From CAMCYM01 sp964405405 (GTDB taxonomy: Bacteria > Bacteroidota > Bacteroidia > Flavobacteriales_D > Sanyastnellaceae), in the NCBI GenBank assembly GCA_964405405.1, contig CAYONT010000062.1, positions 1 through 9,920 on the forward strand: a DNA stretch of 9,920 nt, written 5' to 3'. Both the position numbers and the translations under genes were made by a program. Position 1 is the first letter of the stretch. Every line of letters begins with the position of its first letter. This document shows positions 5,636 to 9,920 of the stretch, one piece after another. The notes under the pieces were generated by a model. The model worked only from the letters and a program-made list of their open reading frames with translations, was not told the origin of the DNA and did not search any database.

Positions 5636-6688
5636 ATGACAGACCGGACACTGATCGACCAAATCAAAGATGCCTACACCGTGGCGGACGCATGGCATGC
5701 ACTGGCGCTGCCGGGCACCCCGGCGCGGTCATGCCGCATCCCGTGGGCGGAGAAGGACACGCGGCCATCGTTCAGCGTGTTTCAAGACGGGCGGCGCTGG
5801 TTCAATCATCGCGATGGCACGGGCGGTGATGTGCTGGACTTCGTCAAAGAGGCCACTGGCATGAACACGGCGGACGCGGTGCGCTGGTGCGCGGCGCGGG
5901 CGGGCCTGCGCTGCGGTGATGATGCACCCGATGCACAGCCGCGCATGCGAGCATCACCACGGCGGCAGATGCCGGAACGTGCGCCGGAGGCATGGCCGAC
6001 CCTGCGACCGGGCACGGCGGCTGAAAAGAAGTCGCTGGCGGAACTGCGCGGCTTTTCTATCGGCGGCATCGAGCTGGCGGAGGCTCGCGGCCTGCTTCAC
6101 TTTGGGATCTATGACGCGGCCTGCCCGTGGCGGCAGCATTGGAAAGGCGCGGCGTTTTGGGCAGTGACAGACGCGGCGCGGCGGCTGGTGGAACTGCGGC
6201 GCATGGATGGCAAACACTGGCCGGAAAAGGACGGCGCCGCACACCGCAAGGCGCACACGATAGGCCACGGGAAAGACCATCCCTGCGGCATCGTGGAGGC
6301 GGCACAGTTTCCCATCATCGCGCTGGTGGAAGGAGCGCCGGACCTCATCGCCGCGCATGATCTGCTGTCGCAGATGGGCGAGCCGGAACGCGTGGGCGTG
6401 GCGGCCATCCTGGGCGCGGGTGTGTCACGACTGGCGGCGGAGTGCCTGCCCTACTTCAAGGCCAAGCATGTGCGCCTGTATCCGCACCACGATGAGCACG
6501 GCCTGCGGGCGGCACGGCAGTGGGCAGAGCAAATCAAGGAGGCGGGCGCGGCGGTGGTGGACGCCTTCGACCTTTCCGGCATCACCACGAAGCACGGCAC
6601 AGCGGGCAAAGACCTGGCCGACCTGATCAACCTCCATCCCGCCTGTCAGCGGGTGGACCCTGAACTTTTGAATGACCTTTTTCCATGA
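5636..6688 (+). CDS. Primase-like protein with degenerate CHC2 finger and TOPRIM domain
   Basis: This 350-residue protein probably primes replication of the excised element. Residues ~10-90 have the layout of a DnaG CHC2 zinc-finger domain, including RPSFSVF and GTGGDVLDFVKEATG. Of the usual Zn ligands only C33, and perhaps H58, remain, so zinc binding is doubtful. Residues ~225-330 form a TOPRIM-like domain: VEG (E232) gives the catalytic glutamate, and LYPHHDEHG (281-289) occupies the D-x-D position with H284 replacing the first Asp and D286 retained. No DnaG RNA-polymerase N-lobe is obvious in the middle, so it may work with a partner. The start has GGAGG 10 nt upstream. The stop overlaps the helicase ATG as ATGA, so the two are made as a coupled replication pair. 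Confidence 0.85.
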   Translation: MTDRTLIDQIKDAYTVADAWHALALPGTPARSCRIPWAEKDTRPSFSVFQDGRRWFNHRDGTGGDVLDFVKEATGMNTADAVRWCAARAGLRCGDDAPDAQPRMRASPRRQMPERAPEAWPTLRPGTAAEKKSLAELRGFSIGGIELAEARGLLHFGIYDAACPWRQHWKGAAFWAVTDAARRLVELRRMDGKHWPEKDGAAHRKAHTIGHGKDHPCGIVEAAQFPIIALVEGAPDLIAAHDLLSQMGEPERVGVAAILGAGVSRLAAECLPYFKAKHVRLYPHHDEHGLRAARQWAEQIKEAGAAVVDAFDLSGITTKHGTAGKDLADLINLHPACQRVDPELLNDLFP

Positions 6689-7854
6689 ACATGACAACGA
6701 CACCCAAATCACCCGCGGCAAAGAAACGCGTCTTTGATCCGACCACGAAACCCGCCACGCCAGACGGCGCGAAGAATGCGCCGAAAGGCACGAAGCCGGA
6801 GGAGAAACCGCCCTTCAAAGTCTGGACGCTGGGCGACCTGAAGAAGCTGGAGGAACCGGAGGGCTGGAACCTTGTCGGCGATTATCATGTCACGCGTGGC
6901 TCCATCACGATCCTGGCTGGGAGTCCGGGCATCGGCAAGAGTTTCGCCACGCTGGAACTGGCGATCAAAGGGGCCATTGGCACCGGAAACTGGCTGGGCT
7001 ACACGATCAACCAGCGCTTCAAGACGCTCATCATTCAGGCGGAGAACTCGCTCCTGCGCATGATCATGGACGCGAAGCGCGTCCAGATGCCGGATGATTT
7101 GAACGAGCATGTGAAGCTCCTGGAATTCTCATGGGGTGACATCTCGTTGGGCAATAGCAAGCTGGTGGATGCCCTGCGGAAACTCATGGCGGAGTTTGAG
7201 CCGGACCTCGTGATTTTTGACCCATGGAACCAGTTCGCCGATGACGACAAGGCGAAGGAGACGAAGGCGGCCATGGACAACATCAAGCACATCCTGGACG
7301 CAGCGAAGAACCCGCCCGCGTGCCTGATCGTGGCGCATCACCGCAAGAAGCGCGAAGGCGATGCCCACAAAGGCCGCCAGATGGCGGACCTCATCTCCGG
7401 CAGCTACGTCATGCAAAGCAATCCACGGTGCGTGCTCTGCTACGTGGCCTTTGACCCATCCGACGAGAACGACAACCGCGTGGTGGTGCTCTGCCCGAAG
7501 AAGAACAACGGCAAGCACAAGGGACCGGCGACCGCGTGGACGCTCTGCGAGCACGGCTTTGAGGCTATCCCAGATTTCGATTACAAGGCCTGGCAGGACG
7601 GCGGCAGCGAGGGGAGGGAGCCGAAGTCGAAGATTCGCCTGGAGCACTTGCAGGCCATCTTTGCCAACGGGCCGCTCACACGAGCGGAGGCAGGCAAGAA
7701 GCTTGAAGCACTGACCACGGCAGGCCGTAGCGCCGTGAGTGAGGCGCTGACGAAACGCTTTGCCGACATGATCGAAATCACCGGCGGCGGCCTGCTGCTG
7801 AACTTGAAGGAGGAACACAAGGCGGGCGCATCGTTCTTTGAGGATGACGACTGA
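6685..7854 (+). CDS. RepA-like hexameric replicative helicase (AAA_25/RecA fold)
   Basis: This 389-residue protein should be a ring-shaped DNA helicase unwinding the element during replication. The first ~45 residues are basic and disordered. The RecA-type core follows: Walker A GSPGIGKS (79-86), the catalytic-Glu strand LIIQAEN (E120), Walker B LVIFDP (D179), and VAHHRKK (H218/H219) with a following ISGSYVMQ segment. These match the RSF1010 RepA/AAA_25 group. Residues ~318-375 look like a winged-helix domain (HLQAIFANGPLTRAEAGKKLEAL, then EITGGGLLLNL), perhaps for origin or partner binding. The ATG at 6685 overlaps the primase stop; a weak ribosome binding site suggests coupling, and ATG 6691 is an alternative. 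The acidic tail (FFEDDD) could recruit host SSB partners. It is the last rightward gene before the repeat-flanked cargo. Confidence 0.92.
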   Translation: MNMTTTPKSPAAKKRVFDPTTKPATPDGAKNAPKGTKPEEKPPFKVWTLGDLKKLEEPEGWNLVGDYHVTRGSITILAGSPGIGKSFATLELAIKGAIGTGNWLGYTINQRFKTLIIQAENSLLRMIMDAKRVQMPDDLNEHVKLLEFSWGDISLGNSKLVDALRKLMAEFEPDLVIFDPWNQFADDDKAKETKAAMDNIKHILDAAKNPPACLIVAHHRKKREGDAHKGRQMADLISGSYVMQSNPRCVLCYVAFDPSDENDNRVVVLCPKKNNGKHKGPATAWTLCEHGFEAIPDFDYKAWQDGGSEGREPKSKIRLEHLQAIFANGPLTRAEAGKKLEALTTAGRSAVSEALTKRFADMIEITGGGLLLNLKEEHKAGASFFEDDD

Positions 7855-7863
7855 CACCCGGAT

Positions 7864-7970
7864 TCCTCCGCTCCGGGCGGCCTAGGTGTGGGCAGGTGGA
7901 GGAGGAAGATTTGAACTCTGAGGCAAGCGCTGGCGCGTGCTGAAAACGATGCCGGGTGCGGCGGGGAAAG
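7864..7970. repeat. Cargo-flanking repeat R1
   Basis: This 107-bp copy starts TCCTCCGCTCCGGG and ends GCGGGGAAAG. It matches R2 and R3 nearly base for base apart from scattered substitutions and one-base indels. It lies 9 nt from the stop of the helicase gene and 9 nt from the stop of the minus-strand gene at 7980. The TCCTCC start and the internal GGAGGAGGA can pair into an imperfect stem around a CCTAGG palindrome. Confidence 0.92.
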
Positions 7971-7979
7971 TGGGTAGCC

Positions 7980-8537
7980 TTAAACCGGAATCGTCATGCC
8001 TTGTGATAGTCGATACCCAGAGGGGCGAAAGCAAAGCTCTACATGTGCGATGTCCGTCCTCACAAAGAAGCAGATTGTAGTTGGTGAGGAATATTTCAGC
8101 GGGTCTTTTTTCACTTCGTTCATATCCACATTTCTTGGGTCAATATAGAGAGTGAACGGAGCCATCTCATTGAACCATGGGTTTCGCTGAGATGGGAAGG
8201 AGGCCCTGACATCCAGACGTTGAAACTGAAGGCCTGCAATGTTCGTCTTGCAGATATCAATGAACTTGCGAACGGGACCTCGAAATCCGAACCATTGCGG
8301 AAACAAGCAACTTTTGGTTAGCGAAAGGTATATATCATTGTCCGACACATGGAATGTGAGGTCGAAGCCATCATAGCGGAACCGGCGTCTCTTCGGGCGG
8401 CAGAGGTCCGAATATGAGTCGAAGTCATACTGCAACACCTCCTTCATTACCCTGTGCCGCTCTTCTTGGGGCCTGAGGCGGAAGAACGGCAGGAGCAATT
8501 CTTCGAGTTCCCCATCTGACAATTCGTTTGTGATCAT
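7980..8537 (-). CDS. Cargo gene 1, soluble protein of unknown function
   Basis: This 185-residue protein matches no family I recognise. It has no signal peptide or membrane segment. An acidic N-terminal helix (LSDGELEELLLPFFRLRPQEERHR) precedes a mainly beta-type body rich in aromatic residues (RYDGFDLTFHVSDNDIYLSL, then FPQWFGFRG), which ends in HVELCFRPSGYRLSQG. No NTPase, nuclease or HTH motif is seen. It runs opposite to the core genes and is visibly less GC-rich than they are. It is closely flanked by repeats R1 (9 nt past its stop) and R2 (97 nt before its start). Location suggests an accessory function such as defence against competing phages, but nothing in the protein proves it. ATG 8537 is the first reasonable start; no clear ribosome binding site precedes it. 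Confidence 0.72.
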   Translation of the reverse strand: MITNELSDGELEELLLPFFRLRPQEERHRVMKEVLQYDFDSYSDLCRPKRRRFRYDGFDLTFHVSDNDIYLSLTKSCLFPQWFGFRGPVRKFIDICKTNIAGLQFQRLDVRASFPSQRNPWFNEMAPFTLYIDPRNVDMNEVKKDPLKYSSPTTICFFVRTDIAHVELCFRPSGYRLSQGMTIPV

Positions 8538-8634
8538 CGGGCGTGGTGTTCGTGGAATGTATGCGGAGGCTGCCGCCGCATCGTCCCCACGTCAAAGTTG
8601 AATCAACGAATAGATCGACATGAATGCCACGGCG
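8538..8634 (-). promoter_or_regulatory. Control region of cargo gene 1
   Basis: The 97 nt between cargo gene 1 and repeat R2 hold a perfect 11-bp palindrome, GTTGA-A-TCAAC, at 8597-8607. They also hold an inverted repeat ATGCGG/CCGCAT at 8561-8566 and 8576-8581, able to form a 6-bp stem in the leader. The first resembles an operator. No convincing promoter hexamers were found. Confidence 0.3.
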
Positions 8635-8741
8635 TCCTCCGCTCCGGGAGGCCTAGGTGTGGAGAGGTGGAGGAGGAAGATTTAAGCTCTGAGGCAAGCG
8701 CTGGCGCGTGCTGGTAATGATGCCGGGGCGGCGGGGCAAAG
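8635..8741. repeat. Cargo-flanking repeat R2
   Basis: This second 107-bp copy is in the same orientation as R1 and R3 and has the CCTAGG palindrome and all the conserved blocks. It separates the two cargo genes, 97 nt before the start of cargo gene 1 and 30 nt past the stop of cargo gene 2. R1-R2 spacing is 771 nt and R2-R3 spacing is 668 nt, so the unit is one gene plus one repeat. Confidence 0.92.
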
Positions 8742-8771
8742 TAACGAAATGGAAGCACAGCAGGCAGGCGG

Positions 8772-9245
8772 CTAATTCATCATGGTGACAGCCTCGGCGA
8801 CAATTTTCCCCTCTCGAAGAAGCACGAAGCCGCTCCGGCCAGCAAGGTGTCCCCATGAGTCGTGTGAAGTTGAAAACCGCCAGACTTGATCGCCATCCTT
8901 GTGCTGATCTCGAAGCCATTCCATTGCCTCGGCATACTCTTCGGAAGAGTGATCGCCAACCTCGTAACGCAAGTCTTCTGGCTTTGCCGAGATGAGCGGG
9001 CACCATTCTTCGTCAATCTCTGGAGACGATTTTGAGTGGCCGGTCTGTGCCCTCCACAGATAGAGAAATATTGGCCACAGCAGCGCGACACCGCAAAAGA
9101 AGCGGATTTTCGAGATTCGTGTTTGCTCTCGTCCACACGCAACTGAATGCGACAACGAACTCACCGTCCATTGGATTCGAGCGTTTCGTGAGAGAGCGAC
9201 CGCAGTTCCGGCTGCAAAGTATAGAAGGATCAACGCGGGGATCAT
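8772..9245 (-). CDS. Cargo gene 2, membrane protein with conserved C-terminal domain
   Basis: This 157-residue protein has two hydrophobic segments, ~2-18 (IPALILLYFAAGTAVAL) and ~47-64 (IRFFCGVALLWPIFLYLW), so it should be an inner-membrane protein with its C-terminal part on one side. The tail from ~118 (QVWRFSTSHDSWGHLAGR, then GFVLLREGKIVAEAVTMMN) resembles a short module I recall from many uncharacterised bacterial proteins, of form 'W-F-x-S..W..LAGR.G..L.R.G.iv....T.MN'. No function is known to me. I chose ATG 9245 because the hydrophobic segment follows at once; GTG 9263 adds six residues. The gene lies between R2 and R3 and is oriented like cargo gene 1. It could be an immunity, sensing or superinfection-exclusion protein, but that is speculative. 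Confidence 0.7.
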   Translation of the reverse strand: MIPALILLYFAAGTAVALSRNARIQWTVSSLSHSVACGREQTRISKIRFFCGVALLWPIFLYLWRAQTGHSKSSPEIDEEWCPLISAKPEDLRYEVGDHSSEEYAEAMEWLRDQHKDGDQVWRFSTSHDSWGHLAGRSGFVLLREGKIVAEAVTMMN

Positions 9246-9302
9246 TGGGAGAGCATCACACACCGCCTACAGCAAAACAAGCATCACGCGGAAAAGCTCA
9301 AT

Positions 9303-9408
9303 TCCTCCGCTCCGGGTGGGCTATGTGTGGGGAGGTGGAGGAGGAAGATGGAAGCTCTGAGGCAAGCGCTGGCGTGTTCTGGCAATGATGCCGGGGCGGC
9401 GGGGAAAG
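9303..9408. repeat. Cargo-flanking repeat R3
   Basis: This third copy, 106 bp and in the same orientation, is slightly more diverged in the centre: GCTATG replaces CCTAGG. It ends the cargo block and lies 57 nt upstream of cargo gene 2. Immediately beyond it the sequence GGCGGAGGAGGAA partly repeats the motif found inside the repeat. Confidence 0.92.
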
Positions 9409-9643
9409 GCGGAGGAGGAACATTCATGGCCGGAAGGCCACGACGGCGGCGGCTGATCTCTGCCGGGACGGCCATACGAGAGTTCACCCTGGATGCCAAT
9501 CGCGGGCACGCGGCACGAATTGAATGTGGCAACGGAAGGCGGGCACCGGCTGTCGTATCAGAGCCTCGGCCCGCGCTATCCCATCTGCAAAAAGAGGAAC
9601 GATGTGGAGCAGGAACGGAGGGCGATAAAAAGTCAGCGCCCCC
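9409..9643. other. Non-coding stretch right of the cargo block
   Basis: I see no credible gene. Short frames here begin inside R3 or run into the arm sites. A small stem, TGGCC-GGAA-GGCCA (9427-9440), has a GNRA-type tetraloop and could belong to a structured RNA. R3 would ordinarily follow a minus-strand cargo gene, so this stretch may be the remnant of a lost third cassette. Confidence 0.4.
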
Positions 9644-9665
9644 TTAACTGTCACCTATCTGGCAA
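9644..9665. promoter_or_regulatory. Putative integrase arm-type sites, right arm, inverted copy
   Basis: This is the reverse complement of the tandem arm-site array at 139-160, matching 20 of 22 positions. The outer blocks TTAACTGTCAC and TGGCAA are perfect; both mismatches are in the central spacer. It lies ~200 nt inside the right core site. Confidence 0.6.
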
Positions 9666-9746
9666 TGGAACCAGCGCGGCAGGTAGGGCCGGAGCCGCTG
9701 GAATGGGTTTTGAGCGCGGGAAAATCCCCGCAATGGGAGGGAATCC

Positions 9747-9786
9747 GTTGCCAGTTAAGTGACAGTTAAGCGTCGTTAACTGGCAA
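9747..9786. promoter_or_regulatory. Putative integrase arm-type sites, right arm, direct and half copies
   Basis: Positions 9747-9770 repeat 139-162 perfectly (24 nt). Five nt further on, TTAACTGGCAA (9776-9786) is an inverted half copy. The nearest edge is 79 nt from the right core repeat, against 83 nt between the left core and the left array, so the excised circle would have near-symmetric arms. A short stem (GCGGG/CCCGC, 9716-9731) precedes the array. Confidence 0.65.
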
Positions 9787-9865
9787 TTTGAGGCGCTACG
9801 GGGCAATCTTGTTGAGACTGGCCTTTCCTCTGAAGTCTTTGTAAACCACTCAATTTCAACGTTTT

Positions 9866-9916
9866 AAGTGGTGGCTCGGGACGGGATCGAACCGCCGACA
9901 CGGGGATTTTCAATCC
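9866..9916 (-). repeat. Right attachment site within tRNA-Phe
   Basis: This 51-bp sequence is identical to 5-55. It is part of the apparently functional tRNA gene and restores its 3' end after integration. The match breaks at 9917, where this copy keeps the anticodon-stem pairing and the left copy does not. Confidence 0.93.
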
Positions 9917-9920
9917 CCTG
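9869..9920 (-). tRNA. tRNA-Phe(GAA), 3' part; 5' half outside the window
   Basis: Read leftward from 9920, the sequence shows an anticodon stem-loop GGGGA-TTGAAAA-TCCCC with GAA anticodon and a short variable loop. A T stem GGCGG/CCGTC around TTCGATC, an acceptor 3' strand CCGAGCC, discriminator A and an encoded CCA at 9869-9871 follow. The D arm and 5' acceptor strand lie beyond the window. It supplies the integration site of the element. Confidence 0.92.

Larger units (their letters stand above)
5..9916. mobile_element. tRNA-Phe-integrated satellite-like integrative element
   Basis: A perfect 51-bp direct repeat derived from the 3' part of tRNA-Phe bounds the region. Inside lie a tyrosine recombinase next to the left boundary, an excisionase-like HTH protein, a primase-like protein, a RepA-like helicase and two cargo genes near the right boundary. 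No virion, packaging, relaxase or type IV secretion gene is visible. Site-specific integration plus replication without transfer genes is typical of phage satellites (P4-like elements, PICIs, tycheposons) and some mobilisable islands. The satellite label is inference from gene content. The bounds follow from the repeats and are firm unless the right copy belongs to a second tRNA gene. Confidence 0.88.

Noticed and set aside
7129..7857. Minus-strand 242-residue frame opposite the helicase
   Set aside because: It is a shadow frame of the helicase gene, whose Walker motifs are unambiguous.
8653..9006. Minus-strand frames with a shared RQRLPQ...PPPP peptide at the repeats
   Set aside because: The similar peptides come from translating the 107-bp repeats themselves and overlap better-supported genes.
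7864..9408. Classical integron attC sites
   Set aside because: Size and placement fit, but the inverse core GTTRRRY/RYYYAAC boxes are not visible, and the only recombinase in the window is a tRNA-targeting phage-type integrase.
7864..9408. CRISPR array
   Set aside because: The repeats are ~107 bp and the intervals of 560-660 nt contain genes. There are no short regular spacers and no cas genes.
9327..9647. Rightward 106-residue frame starting in R3
   Set aside because: Its first third is translated repeat, and similar frames appear in the other repeat copies. It ends in arm-site sequence.
9493..9762. Rightward 89-residue frame near the right end
   Set aside because: It runs through the inverted arm sites and stops inside the 24-bp array, has no convincing ribosome binding site and shows a composition typical of non-coding GC-rich sequence.

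Overview
The window is almost exactly one complete integrative element. A perfect 51-bp direct repeat (5-55 and 9866-9916) brackets it. The repeat is the 3' part of a tRNA-Phe(GAA) gene on the minus strand. The right-hand copy continues into what looks like the intact tRNA, while the left-hand copy diverges inside the anticodon stem. The element is about 9.9 kb as assembled. It is nearer 9.7 kb if the 100-N gap at 5217-5316 is an unmerged contig overlap, as the identical 55-bp sequences on its two sides suggest. The core genes are GC-rich. The host cannot be named from sequence alone; a Verrucomicrobiota-like bacterium is my weak guess from the style of the integrase, TOPRIM and helicase proteins. 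The single 55-bp overlap with 100 Ns points to a draft or metagenomic short-read assembly.

Layout. Left end: attachment site, putative integrase arm sites (139-162) and a tyrosine recombinase (176-1489). Convergent with it is a PIN-domain toxin gene with a small overlapping upstream ORF (1502-2162, minus). A divergent control region follows, then a rightward series: a HigA/XRE-type regulator (2429-2860), a 538-codon protein with four putative zinc-binding modules (2857/2863-4473), an AlpA/excisionase-like HTH protein (4587-4877) and a small unknown protein (4874-5209). After the gap come a non-coding region (5372-5635), a CHC2/TOPRIM primase-like protein (5636-6688) and a RepA-like hexameric helicase (6685-7854). 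The right part (7855-9410) holds two unrelated, lower-GC minus-strand genes. Each has a copy of a ~107-bp repeat just beyond its stop codon, and a third copy lies beyond the second gene's start. The right end is non-coding and carries more putative arm sites and the attachment site.

How it may work. Integrase and the excisionase-like protein would move the element in and out of tRNA-Phe, and the arm sites would flank the core site almost symmetrically in the excised circle. Primase and helicase suggest that the circle replicates. No capsid, portal, terminase, relaxase or conjugation gene is present, so the element would depend on a helper for transfer. This fits a phage-satellite-like or minimal mobilisable element. 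The repeat-punctuated right end looks like an exchangeable cargo region and is the most unusual part of the window.
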